From: Telmatactis stephensoni
Taxonomy: Eukaryota; Cnidaria; Anthozoa; Actiniaria; Isophelliidae
NCBI GenBank assembly: GCA_029948255.1
Contig: JALIZF010001579.1
Span: 124,001 to 188,000 of the forward strand
Reading direction: 5' to 3'
Length of the DNA stretch: 64,000 nt
Shown here: positions 29,092 to 40,803 of the stretch, piece by piece
Numbering within the stretch: position 1 is the stretch's first letter
How the letters are laid out: every line of letters begins with the position of its first letter
Position numbers and translations under genes: made by a program
Notes under the pieces: generated by a model
What the model was told of the DNA's origin: nothing
The model's input: the letters and a program-made list of their open reading frames with translations, nothing else
The model's database searches: none

Positions 29092-32000
29092 CTAAAAGTT
29101 CATGTTAAAAGAAGTACATGTTAGCATAGTGAATACCTTAATGTGGATGAAAAATGGATGACAATTCCCAAATTGAAACTAGCCTGTGACAATTAAAATG
29201 AAAACTTACACTTTATAAAAGTGAATGAATGTACGTTTTACTTTAAATTAGAACAGGAGTCAGATTGTTTTTGGACAGTCAGATTGTTTTTGGAAAGTGA
29301 TGATTAATCGAAATGCCCGTATTTGTCAATTAATAATCGAGTTTGACATGCCAAATTCGTTTATTAATCGAAAAATGCGTATATGAAGATTCTGCTTTTT
29401 ATGCGTACGAAAGCAGAATCTTCATAAAACTTTAATTGTTTGTTCTGCAAAATGTATTATGAACATTTTTACTTTTTTTGACGTTCTCAAAAATTTCTAA
29501 TCACTTTGTTTTCTGGTTGGTTGCTGTGGTTGTCTTCAGAAGTTTTTCTGAACTTGGAAAGCCAATTTGAAGTCAGCTCATTTTTTTGTTTACATATAAT
29601 GACAGCCAATCATCAAGCGAGAAAAGTTTTCTGTTTCTCCGCCCGCTTATCTCCGCCCTCATTTGCATATTGATCAAGTAGCTACAAAAATGCATTTTTG
29701 TTTATCAGTGTCAGTAGTTTATTTTATAATTCACAAATCAAAACTTATAAATCACACAAGTTAAATTAAACAAGTAAATAATAATGTGGAGTTTTTTTCG
29801 TGTGAATTCACTTTCGAAAACAAACAAATATTTTTTTTTCCTCTTTTACGTTCTAGAATATTTTCAGTCACTTTGTCTTTGACTTCCAGGCTCTTGACTT
29901 GGAAAGCCCAGTTTGAAGTCGACTCATTTTTTTGACCAATCATCGTTAATTTACATATAATGACAACCAATCATCAAGCGAAAACGTTTTCTGTTTCTCC
30001 GCCCGCTTTTCTCCGCCCTCATTTGCATATTGATCAAGTACGCTTCAAAAATGCATTTTTGTTTATTTTATGATTCACATATCAAAACTTATAAATAACA
30101 CAAGTTAAATTACACAAGTTTATAATAATCCGGAGTTTTTTTCGTGTGAATTCACTTTCAAAAACAAACAAATATATTTTTTCCTCTTTTACGTTACGTT
30201 CTAGAAAATTTTCATTCACTTTGTCTTTGACTTCCAGGTTCTCTTGACTTGGAAAGCCAGTTTGAAGTCGACTCATTTTTTGACCAATCATGGTGTGTTT
30301 AAATAGAGGCAGCCAATCACCATGCGAGAATTACTTTCTGTTTCTCCGCCCTCTTTTCTCCGCCCTCATTTGCATATGCACTCTCTAAACTAAAGCAAAA
30401 GATTTTCATATTTGTCTCTAAACTTCTGAGTTAAAAATTCAGGATTTTGTACATTCACGCGAATAAAACTCCGTAAAACTATAAACTTGTGTAATTTATA
30501 AGTTTTGATTTGTGAAGCTACCTGGACCAACATGCATTTTTGAATCGTACTTGATCAATATGCAAATTAGGGCGTAGAAAAGAGGGCGGAGAAACAGAAA
30601 GTAATTCTTGCATGGTGATTGGCTGTCTCTACTTAAACACACCATGATTGGTCAAAAAATGAGTCGACTTCAAACTGGCTTTCCAAGTCAAGAGAACCTG
30701 GAAGTCAAAGACAAAGTGAATGAAAATTTTCTAGAACGTAAAAAAGGAAAAATTATATTTGTTTGTTTTTGAAAGTGAATTCACGCGAAAAAAACTCCAG
30801 ATTATTATAAACTTGTTTAATTTAACTTGTGTAATTTATAACTTTTGATTTGTGAATTATAAAATAAACAAAAATGCATTTTTGAAGCGTACTTGATCAA
30901 TATGCAAATGAGGGCGGAGAAAATCGGGCGGAGAAACAGAAAACTTTTCTCGCTTGATGATTGGCTGTCATTATATGTAAACAAAAAAGTGAGCTGACTT
31001 CAAATTGGCTTTATAAAAATCAGTTTTCGGCTCTGTCCTGATATTACTACGAAATTCACTCAACTGCTTTTTGAAATGAGCAGTCTATCGACTTGCGAGC
31101 TCGGAATGAATTTGGCACGTCAAACTCGATTATTAATCGAAAAAATACGGGCATTTCGGTTAATAATCTCTTTCCAAAAACAATCTGACTGTCCAAAAAC
31201 AATCTGACTCCTGATTTAGTTCATGTTTTGAACCTAATACCCTTTGTCAAAGTAAACTAAGGATGATAATCCATGCCTCTTCATCTAAAAGTGACATTTT
31301 TGGGGACTCCCTCCTTCAGTGTTCTCTCCTATGGGTATCTACCACCACATCTTATGAAGTGTGACCACCAAGACTAATTCGATGACATTTGCTGAGCCAT
31401 CCTTTCTACTAAATAATATAATCCTTGTAAAGGCCAGTATGGTATGGATAAAATAAAAGGTTTTTTTTGTTTTGTTTAATTATATCTCATTAATTAGCAT
31501 CGTACATGAATTACCTCTCTGTCTTCTAAAGTTTCTTCCAGTCTGTTTTCTAATTCAATCTTTTTTATCCATCTCATAGGTTGCTCAACTTGTTTTTCCT
31601 TACTTTCATTTCTAAGGAAAACAATTTTTGTATCATTATGATCAAGCTAGGCTTAGGTCAAATGGCAAAATGATACCATGCCAACTGACAGTTATGTAGC
31701 TCAAATTAAACGTCAAGCTCTTTTATTTGCCTACTATTAAACTGTACTACCATGAAAACTGTACAATCATGACTAACAGCATTGTCAGGAAAGGAATTTT
31801 TAAATATTTCATAGATAACATAACACCGACACTGCTCATTTTGTACCATTTGACAATAGAGGCTTTGCACCATCACATGACGACAGCCATGACAGGACTA
31901 GGCAGGACCAATAGTGTCTGGACTAATGTGGTTTACATGAGAAAGAGTTCAGTTTCCCAGGGGGAAAGACTCTATTTGTTCCTGCCTCCTGTCATGGCTG

Positions 32001-35000
32001 CCATCACGTGATGGTGCAAAGCTTCTACATCCTTAAACTTGCACACATCCACCTAGTGTCACATTTCAGGCACCCATTTAATAGGGAATTTATTTTATAG
32101 ATATCGATGAGATACCAGGTTTTCTCCAGCGTCGAAAACTTGATATCAATCACATGTGAAGATATCATATCTTTCACATGTGAAGATGTCACTGTTGGCA
32201 TAGTAATGTATAAAAATTTTTGTTTGAGAAGTTGTTTTTCTTATTTAAGTCTCATCGATATCTATATAATAAATAGAACATTACATGGCCGCTTGGAGAT
32301 ACTAATTTTATCTTCTCGTGTTCAATTTTAATTAGATATCTCTAGATATCAATTGAACACTCGAAGATAAAATTAGTATCCCCGCGCGCCCATGTAATAT
32401 CCTCTATATATCAGGCATGGTCATGACAAATAAATTGGTAAGTCATGCATGAAAATGTATGTGATTCATTTGGCGTGGCCACAATGTGAAATGAAAACCT
32501 TTACCAGTCTATCAAGAACCCCATGGAATGTTTCAATACTCACTGTATGCTATCTGCTTGCCTATTATCACCATCAATCTTGGTTGGTTTCTGGTTTTCA
32601 CTCTCAACATGGTCATCGGTACTAGTTTTTTGAAGTCTGTCAAACTGGGTGTAAATATCCTGACAACAGGAGAACATGGTTGAAGCAAATGTGATGCATT
32701 TATTTTACTGGAGCATTGAAGTGTTGCATTTATATGTACAATGAGTACTGACTTTATAATGGCACAAAATTCAGTAAGACTGAAAGCTAGATCATGCTCA
32801 CCACTGGCTCTATGGTCTGCTCTATTATAATATTTATTACTTACGAAAATTAAATCATGATATCCCACCCTTCCAGTGTAGAATGCTGCTGCTTGAGGAC
32901 GACCAGTGTTGTCAAACATTTGACCTGAAAAACAATTACAAGCAATCAATGTGTGTGATGACAGTCATGGCACACTTGACATGTAGCATCACATGGAATT
33001 GAAGACAGTGCAAAGACAATGTAAGTTAACTGTGATCAAACAGTAAATTCTCCCTAAAACCTCTATTAACATAGGAGAAGTTGACCTTAAATCACAGCTC
33101 ACTTATATGTTATGCAGGGATCTCAACAATTATTCCTAGTCCGTGTCATTATGCGAGAAGTCATATCAGAGTGACATGTTTCAAAGCAGAATATAAGGCA
33201 GCATAGACTCCTTTGCAGGCATCTCTATTTTCTCTCTTTGGGATTCCTGTGCAATTCTTCTACGAGAAGAGGAGGACTGGTGCCTAGTCTCTTTCTATCA
33301 GTAACACAGGAAACCCAAGATATATACCCAAGATATATAAAAATCCAAATTCTTAGATTACAGAGACACCTGCAGAGAAAGTTCACTAAAGGCAGCAGCA
33401 AAACTGTAAACATGAACAATGAATGTGGTATCATTCACAAAATCCAATGCTTAAAATCAATACAAGTCAGTTTAACTTCATTCAACATTTTAGCAACTGC
33501 AGTGCTAATGCAAATGAAGGATTTGCAACATTTTGCAAGAATGACAAAGTGATTGCAGCCCAGTACATCTTGCATATTATGCAAATGCAAAACTCAGTGC
33601 TATACAACAAGGCTACATGTTATCTTTCAGGGGCGTATTCAGAATAATAATAATAATAATAATTTAGATTTCTAAAGCGCCTTATACCAGGCTCTAAGGC
33701 GCTTTACATATTACAAAGTAATTTATATTAAAAATTAAAAAGAAAGAAAAATAATCAAAACTTGCCAAGGCGATAAAAAAGGAAAAAAGAAAAAAGATAA
33801 AAACCTAAGCCATGACAAAGTCACTAATGAAGTCAGTTATATGCTAAGCAAAACAAATATGTTTTCAAACTTGTTCAAGCTTTCACTTGATCTTATTTCA
33901 TAAGGCACAGAGTTCCACAACTTTGGTGCAGCAATGCTGAACACATGTTCACCATATGTAACAGTGTTAGTACTTGGAACTTTGAGCAGTAATTGGTTGG
34001 AAGAACACAAAGAACATGCAGGAACATATCTTTCCAATAAATCCATGATGTAAACAGGTGCAGGACCATTGAGAGCTTTATATGTGATTATCAGGATCTT
34101 GAAAACCATACATTACTTGATAGGAAGCCATTGAAGCTGTTTCATAAGAGAACATGATCATGCTTTCTCTAGTTGAAGACGAGTTTAGCTGCACAGTTCT
34201 GTACCAACTGAATTTTTTTAATAAGACTCTTTGGTAAACCGTAGAGTAGTGAGTTACAGTTGTCAAGCTTGCACGTAATGAAGGCGTGAACCAGGGTCTT
34301 AGCACTGGCAACAGAAAGTCATTTCCTTATACTGGACATATATTGTGTAAATGAAAAAAGGACGACTTGCAAATGGCATTAACTTGAGATTCATAATTCA
34401 AATGTTTGTCAAAAACTACACCAATGTTCTTGGCGGAATCAGAAGGGTCAATAAGGTCTTCATGAACTACAGGAGAGATGGCCTGGGATGAAACTGGGAA
34501 CCAAAGAAGTTTTGTCTTGTCTGAAATAAGTTTCAGATTAGTTTGAGGACATCCACTTGCTGACATCACCAATAAAAAGCTTCTAATTTAATAGTCGTAA
34601 GATCACTAGGCTGATGCAAGTCAAATGAAATGTATAAAGCATGTCATGTTTCTTTACAATACATCCTAGTGGTAAGCATGTGTCTTAATACCGACCTCTG
34701 AGGTACCCCTTGACACAAGGAACATCTTGAAATCTTTCCATGAACAGATACAAACTGCTTTCAGTCACTGAGATGACTGGAACCAAGATAACACTTTTCC
34801 TTTGATGCCAAAGCAGAATTCAAGATAGTGTAGCAAAATACCATTATCAACTTAGGTTGAAGGCAGCTGAAAGATCTAAGAGGAGTATGGCATTGGATCA
34901 CTTGTTGTCAGTACCCCTCAAAATATCATCATGGCCTCTAAGTAAAGCCGTTTCTGTACTGTTGAGCCTCTTATAAGCTGATTGGAAGGTTTCACCCAAA

Positions 35001-38000
35001 TTATTAGTGTCAATGTTATGAACAAATTGGGAACAAATGGGTTTTTCAATGACTCAAGAGATGACTGGGAGATTAGACACAGGTCTAAAGTTCTTGTAGA
35101 TTTCAGAGTCCAAATTATATTTCCTAGTAGTGGTCAAATCAGAACAATTTTCAGGCATTCATGAACAAAGCCAGTGGATAAAGAATAATTGACAATTTTT
35201 GTAATAACAGGTGTTAGTACAGACAGACAAGGATTCAGTACAGCAACAGGAACTGGGTCGAGATCGCAGCATTTCACTTTCGACGCAATAAGTTCCGAAA
35301 TTTTCGTAGGTGTTACAGGTTTGAAATGGGTGAATTCACATTGAAGAGTATCACCAACACGTTCAGAGGAATAACTAGGAGTACCAGCTGGATCAGCCAC
35401 GACAGCTGCACGAATGGTCTCAATTTTCTCTGTGAAGAAACTGTTGAAATTCACTGCAAGTTGTTGATCGGAGGAACACGCAGGAAAACGAGTCTCGGGT
35501 TTACGGTTTAGCAAGTGATCGATGGACTGGAACAGAGTACGCTGATCACCACTGCTATTTTCAATGATGGAAGAAAAGTAAGTTTCTTTAGCGTCCCTAA
35601 CTAACTCATTAACCACGCGGCACTGATCAGTATATTGTTGATGATCAATTTCAGATTTACTGCAGCGCCATTTCCTCTCTAGTTTTCTTCTCTTCCTCTT
35701 AGCTTGTAGTATATCCAGGGTGAACCACGGCGTATGAGGGCGTAACAATATAGATCGTTGTTTTAAAGGTGCATGGGTGTTTAATAATGTAGAAAGTGTA
35801 TTGTTGTAGGAGTTAACTAAGGCAGACACATCCATAAGATGACAAAACTTGAACAAATCAGAGTTTTCAAGGTTACGACTGAAGTCATCGAGATCAACAG
35901 AACGTAAGTTACGGGACGATACCAATGTCTTAGCAGGGCGTTGTTTAGCAAGCAAGAGTTTGCACTGTACTGCCAGATGATCAGAAATACCAGGATCAGA
36001 AATAACAAAGTCACTGACAAGCTGCTCACCACTTCTGGTAATTACCAAATCAAGAGTGTGACCGCGTGCATGAGTGGTGGAACACACATTCTGAATTAGA
36101 TTGTAGGCGTGAATTAAATCAAGAAACCGCTGTGACAATAGAATATTTCAGGGGGGGTGTCACACTTTCCATTTTCCACACACTTCCAATTTCTCAATCT
36201 TTCTCCAGTCAGATTTTTTTATTTCTATCATCTTTTTGTTTTCAAAGGGGGGTCATGGGCACCCTGGGACTTCCCCTGGATACGCCCCTGTCTTTGTCTA
36301 AGTTTTATTTAGCCACAAATCCATACTACACCAGGGGCAGATTTAGGGGAGGGGTGCAGGGGGTGCGCACCCCCTCCTGAGACAACTTTAGGCCCTTTTC
36401 TTCTCAATATTTTTCTAAAATATCCTCTGGATAGTTTCCAATTTCTATAATGCTGAACCCCCCCCCCCCCCCCCCCATCTCTTAATTGTTGCCAGTGTAT
36501 TTTACACAATCTGCAATAAAAGAACTTACTTCTTTTCTTTTTGTATAATTCATAAGGATGCTGGAACACAAAAAAATTAAAAACATTACATAAGCTTGAC
36601 AAGTGTATATTGTAGTGTTAAATTTCAGACATACTGTACACACAGTACATAAAATATATTGTAAAACTATCTTTGTAAAATTCATGTAGTTGTATTTACA
36701 ATGTACACTTATTTCAAGAAACGTTATCACAGTTCAAAGCAACAAGGGTCAAGCCAAGACCGAAATGAATGCTGGTTTGGTGCTGGTAATATATTCAAAT
36801 CAGACTCGTTATGAACAGAATTGAGTGCACTCTACTAACAAGCACGTGAAAATGCTTACATTTTGTAATTAGTTAGAATAAAACCAGCATTCATGTCAGT
36901 ATTGGCATGTCGCTTGTTGCTCTGAATTTTGACAACGTTTTTTTAAATAAGTGTATACAAGTGTACATGTATAGGGGTATAGAATGGTGTCTAAAAAATA
37001 AAGAGGCTCGCAAAGCTTGGATTTGATTTTTGTAGAGGCTCGGATTTTTCAGGATATTAGGCTCAGAATCTCGGAATTTTCAAATGCTGGGGTCGGAAGC
37101 TCGGATTTCGGATTTTGCATGTTGAAAGCGGGCTCGGATTTTAAAACAAGGGGCTCGCAGGCTCGGGAGGTTCGGATTTTACCATTCTATACCCCTATGT
37201 ATGTCTGGACTACCTTACCATTAATTTTGGTCTGGCATCTTTGGATAAGTGTATACAAGTGTACATGTATGTCTGGACTACCTTACCATTAATTTTGGTC
37301 TGGCATCTTTGGCATAAAGACTTGATGGCATTAGGTACTCAATTGCTTCCTAGATTTTTGCAAATAAATTAACACCATTTATGATTGTTAATTGTCAGAA
37401 TGTGGTGAGAATAATTAAATTACAAAGTCAAGTTTGTGCATCTATTAGAGTACACATGCACTGAAAAATGGAATCTATTTATATAATATTCATCAAATAT
37501 TTCAAAAAATCACAGCATGTGTAAGATCCAGTGATGTCATCTATGCATGTGTACTGTAATAACACATGATTCTAGACCAATCAGAGTGTAATATACCAAT
37601 TATTATACATTAAAAAATTGTATACTAGATAAAGGAATCTTGCAGCTATAATCTCCATGAAGAATGTGTACAGTGTACTTCATCATTCAATTGTATAAGC
37701 CAGTTCAGAGTTTAAGAATTGTTTTCAGTGCGCATGGGATTTTATCCCAAACTTCTCACCTTCTTTTGTTTAAACCTTTTGTTTTTGATCAAACAAAAGA
37801 AGGTGAGACATTCGGGATAAAATTGCATGTGCATTAGAAATGATTCTTAAACTCTGAATTGGCATTACCTGCATATCTTTATCTGTAAAAGTTTCTACAT
37901 TGTCACCCATTATAGTTGCCAGCCATCTACGAAATCTGTTATATCTTTTAATCTGTTCCCTCATAAAGGGATCTATAGGTAAAACAAAACTTGTTATCAA

Positions 38001-39589
38001 ACTTGTTTTAATATCCTAGGGAGAAATGGGAATGGAAAGAATGGAGGGAGAGAAGTGAATAAAAGTAAGATTGGAGATCTACAAACACAGTAAAACTTGT
38101 TATCAAACTTATTCTAATATCCTAGGGAGAAATGGGAAATGGAAAGAATGGAGGGAGAGAAGTGAATGAAAGTAAGATAGGAGATCTACAAGCACAGTAA
38201 AACTTGTTATCAAACTTATTCTAATATCCTAGGGAGAAATGGGAAATGGAAAGAATGGAGGAAGAGAAATGAATGAAAGTAAGATAGGAGAAGTTTGGCA
38301 TACTGTCTGTATAATATGTAATGAAGAAAATAGAATATTTCCAAGATCAGGACAAAATAAAGGGAAATAAGGAAGGAACAGAAAAAGGAAGTCACAGAAG
38401 AAATTCAGATGGATATTTTAAAATGAAGAACAATTTACACACATGTCCATCATTTCCTGTCCTCATGTCAAATATTCAACATATATTAGGTAACCAGTAT
38501 ATTTTATCCATCTATTTAGACTTTGTAGAAATACTACAACCTTACCATCATCATCTTCGCTTTCAGTCACTGACACACCTCCCCCAACTGACGTAGGTCT
38601 ACTGCCAGGGTCTTCTGTTACCTTAAAATAAAAATTTACTTTTAATTACTAATGAAAGGTTTGAGTGTCAAACTTCCTTCAAACCTCAGATATCCTGAAG
38701 ATTATTCTGGGCAACTATACAGACATTCATTATATGGCTAGATAATTTCCTGAATTCTGATTGGCTAATGCATGGTCTGTATTTTGCCATATCATGACCG
38801 CTGTCCCGGATGAAAAGAAAAGTTTGCGTTTGGCAATTGTTTTAGCGGGACTTCTCAAAGCCATATAATAACAATTATTAACCGAGCTTGCTCGGTCTGT
38901 ATGGGAAAATATCAGACCTCAGTCTTCTTGTACAGACCTCGCTGCGCTCGGTCCATACTGTCAAAACCTCGGTCTGATATTTTCCCATACAGACCTCGCG
39001 CTCGGTTAATAACCCTTTAGTATGCAGACAACACTAATTTCAATGTTTTGGTGTCTGGTTTCAAAATTTAAAAACATTATTTTGAAATCAAGGATGTGCT
39101 CTAGCAGTGCCTGGGTGTCTGAGGCAACTTCCATTTGACAGTGCTTGGGCGAATGAAATGGAAGTACTGTATATATAAATTGAAGTACTGTAACTTATAT
39201 ATAGTAAAGTTAGTGTGGTAGCATGCCCAAATGGCTTCCTGGGCCTCTGTTTGAGTTGATAATACTTACATCTGAAGTATTAGATGATATCAACGAGACG
39301 ACATTTGAAGTACTGAACTGACAAGTTTTTAATTTCCTTGAAGCAACTGAAACCTACAAAAGCACATAAGATTCGGTTGAATACTGCACGTGCAAAAGAA
39401 ATTGCATATTTCATGACATTCTAAGCAAAAATAACACAAAATACTCACAAAATCATTGGTATTTAAGACGGTTAATGGTTTAGCTAGTCTATTAGTGTCC
39501 AATAATAAACTCCTTGAACTTGTAAGGCATCGTGTTCTTGCCAAACGAGAGCATAGTGAAATCCCACATCTTACTCTGGATGCCGCCAT
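25767..39589 (-). CDS. MRPS9: mitochondrial ribosomal protein S9, 14 exons
   Basis: Exons on the minus strand: 39589-39449, 39353-39270, 38621-38546, 37972-37869, 36560-36530, 32924-32845, 32659-32544, 31611-31515, 29091-28966, 28576-28546, 28272-28167, 27380-27295, 26647-26567 and 25849-25767. They total 1,242 bp (413 codons plus stop), close to the roughly 400 residues of animal MRPS9, and every junction keeps frame. The product is the mitoribosome small-subunit uS9m. The N-terminus is rich in Arg and Ser, as in a matrix-targeting peptide. The C-terminal S9 domain has [42 protein letters not shown] and [20 protein letters not shown]. The final codons FAW-TAA overlap GTAAGTT; S9 proteins normally end in KR, so one more tiny exon is possible. 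The ATG at 39589 is chosen over an upstream non-ATG extension. Confidence 0.93.
26115..26580. repeat. tandem duplication copying an MRPS9 splice donor
   Basis: About 228 bp at 26115-26342 is repeated at 26343-26580: GATGATAATG runs, TCTAGAAATTCTTCCTCAAC-like text and TTCAGCTCCACCTAAATTAC occur in both. The duplicated unit includes the end of exon 13 and its donor. A second TTGAAG|GTATTGG donor-like site therefore lies at about 26328-26340, inside the intron. Confidence 0.8.
26866..27016. mobile_element. CCTAAGTGAC-type MITE, copy 1
   Basis: GAAGGGTTCCCTGTGAAAAT then AACCTAAGTGAC is mirrored by GTCACTTAGGTTGTTTTCAC and GTGAACCCTTC. In MRPS9 intron 12-13. Related copies follow at about 27064 and 28713. 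Confidence 0.82.
27064..27210. mobile_element. CCTAAGTGAC-type MITE, copy 2
   Basis: AATTGAAGGGGCACCCCTGG then AAATGGCCTAAGTGAC faces GTCACTTAAGCCATTTTCTT and ATTCAATT. More diverged than the other copies. Confidence 0.7.
27681..27699. repeat. (ATT)n microsatellite
   Basis: Six ATT units preceded by GCTTTATAAATTTAG, similar to the 3' tail of the CR1/L2-like retroposons in this window. Confidence 0.7.
28713..28863. mobile_element. CCTAAGTGAC-type MITE, copy 3
   Basis: GAAGGGATACCAATGAAAAT then GGCCTAAGTGA is mirrored by TCACTTAGGCC and ATTTTTATTGGTATCCCTTC. In the intron between MRPS9 exons 9 and 10. Confidence 0.82.
29254..31213. mobile_element. ~2-kb fold-back element in an MRPS9 intron
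   Basis: Ends CAGGAGTCAGATTGTTTTTG and CAAAAACAATCTGACTCCTG are inverted, with long arms: for example CCGCCCTCATTTGCATATTG on the left, and its complement near 30556 and 30897. A unit of 150-300 bp containing TTTCTGTTTCTCCGCC and GACTTGGAAAGCC is repeated several times in each arm. The small minus-strand ORFs at 29761-30291 come from this repeat. No transposase is visible. Confidence 0.82.
31860..32026. mobile_element. ~167-bp MITE
   Basis: AGGCTTTGCACCATCACATG and CAGCCATGACAGGA face TCCTGTCATGGCTGCCATCA and GTGATGGTGCAAAGCTT. In the intron between MRPS9 exons 7 and 8. Confidence 0.82.
32278..32400. mobile_element. ~125-bp palindromic MITE
   Basis: ACATTACATGGCCGC then ACTAATTTTATCTTC and GTGTTCAATT are mirrored by AATTGAACAC, GAAGATAAAATTAGT and GCGCGCCCATGTAAT. 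Non-coding. Confidence 0.75.
33205..33378. mobile_element. MITE-like repeat with CACAGGAAACCC ends, copy 2
   Basis: GGGATTCCTGTGCAATT near 33240 faces GTAACACAGGAAACCC near 33300. It is followed by AAATTCTTAGATTACAGAGACACCTGCAGA, matching the module at 7020-7075. Confidence 0.55.
33628..36290. mobile_element. hAT-like element ends enclosing a retroposon
   Basis: CAGGGGCGTATTCAG at 33628 and GGATACGCCCCTG at 36290 are inverted, and TCTTT follows or precedes both ends as a 5-bp direct repeat. Between them lies a decayed CR1/L2-like retroposon (33646-36138), so the retroposon appears to have jumped into a nonautonomous hAT-like element within the MRPS9 intron between exons 5 and 6. Confidence 0.65.
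33646..36138 (-). pseudogene. 5'-truncated CR1/L2-like non-LTR retrotransposon
   Basis: A minus-strand frame 36138-35134 (334 residues) covers the endonuclease end (SDHLAVQC), a linker region ([21 protein letters not shown]) and the start of the reverse transcriptase ([20 protein letters not shown]). Downstream pieces follow in other frames: 34572-34327 with [10 protein letters not shown] and [11 protein letters not shown], and 34109-33837 with the conserved end [15 protein letters not shown]. The central FADD-type catalytic block is not readable because of stops and frameshifts, so the copy is dead. The 3' end has a GGCGCTTTAGAAATC stem and an (ATT)n tail, typical of the CR1/L2 group. Confidence 0.88.
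36330..36400. mobile_element. hAT-like end fragment
   Basis: CCAGGGGCAGATTTAGGGGA followed by GGGTGCGCACCCCCTCC resembles the end of the hAT-like MITE at 7551-7835. No opposite end is seen. Confidence 0.5.
36530..39589 (-). CDS. MRPS9: MRPS9 exons 1-5 (N-terminal mitochondrial part)
   Basis: Exon 1 begins [20 protein letters not shown], an arginine- and serine-rich leader with no acidic residue. Exon 2 must use the acceptor TTTGTAG|GTTTCAG (start 39353), because the later CAG would give a stop. Exons 3-5 encode an acidic linker (VTESEDD), an aromatic and basic segment ([20 protein letters not shown]) and the 31-bp micro-exon [10 protein letters not shown]. Exon 4 is followed upstream by a 107-bp tandem repeat array. 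Confidence 0.85.
36972..37197. mobile_element. ~226-bp MITE of GGCTCGGATTTT type
   Basis: TAGGGGTATAGAATGG at the left is mirrored by CCATTCTATACCCCTA at the right. The interior has repeated GGCTCGGATTTT motifs. It splits one unit of the adjacent 68-bp tandem repeat. A related G-TCTCGGATTTTACCATTC block lies at about 43330-43470. Confidence 0.78.
37198..37313. repeat. 68-bp tandem repeat
   Basis: ATGTCTGGACTACCTTACCA at 37201 recurs at 37269. The join AAGTGTATACAAGTGTACAT lies at about 37246 and again, left of the MITE, at about 36950. Two full or partial units plus the split copy. Confidence 0.82.
37985..38290. repeat. 107-bp tandem repeat, three copies
   Basis: AAACTTGTTATCAAACTT starts at about 37986, 38093 and 38200, each followed by TATCCTAGGGAGAAATGGGA and GTAAGAT-GGAGA. 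The array begins directly upstream of MRPS9 exon 4 and is intronic. Confidence 0.88.
38872..39013. mobile_element. palindromic MITE
   Basis: TTATTAACCGAGCTTGCTCG and GTCTGTATGGGAAAATATCA are mirrored by TGATATTTTCCCATACAGAC and GCGCTCGGTTAATAA. A second inner stem is formed by CAGACCTCGCTGCGCTCGG. Confidence 0.8.
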
Positions 39590-39737
39590 ATTTGTTTTGT
39601 TCCACAGGAATCCCAACCATATGTAGAAGTGGAAGATAGTAGAAGATAGTAATAGTGTTGGGTTTCCTGTGCCAAACGTATAATTTTTTGAAAATAATCA
39701 TAATACAATAATAGTAATAATCATAATAATCATCTTT

Positions 39738-39850
39738 TTCACAGCAGCATATACACATAGTGGTTCTTTATCTGTCGGCACTAGTCACACATTGCCTCTA
39801 TATTAGATATTCAGGAAGCGGCGCTCAACTCACGGCAAGATAAAGGAAAA
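39738..39850. mobile_element. SINE-like repeat upstream of MRPS9
   Basis: CACAGCAGCATATACACATA then GTGGTTCTTTATCTGTC matches 62659-62693 (CACAGCATCATATCCACATA, GTGGTTCTTCATCTACTGTC). It belongs to a dispersed family; it lies about 150 bp upstream of the MRPS9 start. Confidence 0.6.
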
Positions 39851-40129
39851 ACGATTATGCAATTATTCTACACTCTGAACCTTTCATCTATCTCTTGTTT
39901 ATATTTCACGACTGACTGATTATAATATTTTTTTATATGTTCAGTTGATATGTTCCAGATCCCCAAATGCAATAGTAATTTTTCCACGTGATTGTTTAGA
40001 GATATCATCAAATTTACTGCCAGTTCTTTGTCTTCTTTAAATAGAATCATATAAGACGTAGATCATTTCAATATACATGCCTCTAGTAATAAGACCCGTG
40101 CGTTCCTTCTTTATCTTATTTATATAGTT

Positions 40130-40400
40130 TCTTTTTTCATTTTTTCTCTTACTTTCTTTCTTTTCTTTCCTTCTTTGTTTCTTTTTTCCAGTTTCCTTCC
40201 TTCCTTCCTTCTTTCTTTCTTTTTTCTTTTTTCTTTCTTTCTTTCCTTTTTTCTTTCTTTATTCGTTCGTTCGTTCATTCGTTCCTTATTTTCTTTCTCC
40301 CTCTCTTTCTTTCTTTCTTTCTTTCTTTTATTCTTTCATTCTTTCATTCTTTCATTCTTTCTTTCTCTCTTTCCTTTTTTGCTACTTCCTACCCTTCCTT
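40130..40400. repeat. (CTTT)n/(TTCC)n pyrimidine microsatellite
   Basis: Runs of CTTT, TTCC and TTCG units. The 76-codon forward frame rich in Phe, Leu and Ser is generated by the repeat. Confidence 0.93.
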
Positions 40401-40617
40401 CCTGATTTTTTTCTTCTTTAAATTTTTCATTGCTGGCATGGTGTATAGCAAACAGAACTCAGCAAGCCTATATATTGCATGAGGTGTTTATTAATATACC
40501 ATGGACTATATAATATAGAATTTTGCACCAGTTTTTATTAATTTTGACAACCTGCCTAGTAAGGACAATTAATTGTTTACATTTGAAATTAAATATTGCA
40601 TTTACAGCGAAAATCAT

Positions 40618-40803
40618 TCCATCGCGACCTCAAACATCGGTAAGATTTTGGTCTTTTCTGATCCGTCCATCACTCTTGGGCGCGGAGCTTTCACGAACTC
40701 ATTCAGTGATTGGTTGTTTTGAAAGAAGCTCCGTCCCCAATTGATTGACGGCTCAGAAAAACCCAAAATCAAAACAAAATTTTTAATTTGCTGGTCGCGA
40801 TGC
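40618..40803. mobile_element. ~186-bp MITE
   Basis: CATCGCGACC and AGATTTTGGTCTTTTCTGA face TCAGAAAAACCCAAAATC and GGTCGCGATG. It lies in the intergenic stretch between MRPS9 and the first GPCR. Confidence 0.7.

Noticed and set aside
29761..30291. Two similar 69-codon minus-strand ORFs resembling a small gene family
   Set aside because: They are repeat units of the fold-back element 29254-31213; similarity is due to the internal tandem unit.
40175..40405. Forward ORF rich in Phe, Leu and Ser, resembling a membrane protein
   Set aside because: Produced by the CTTT/TTCC microsatellite.
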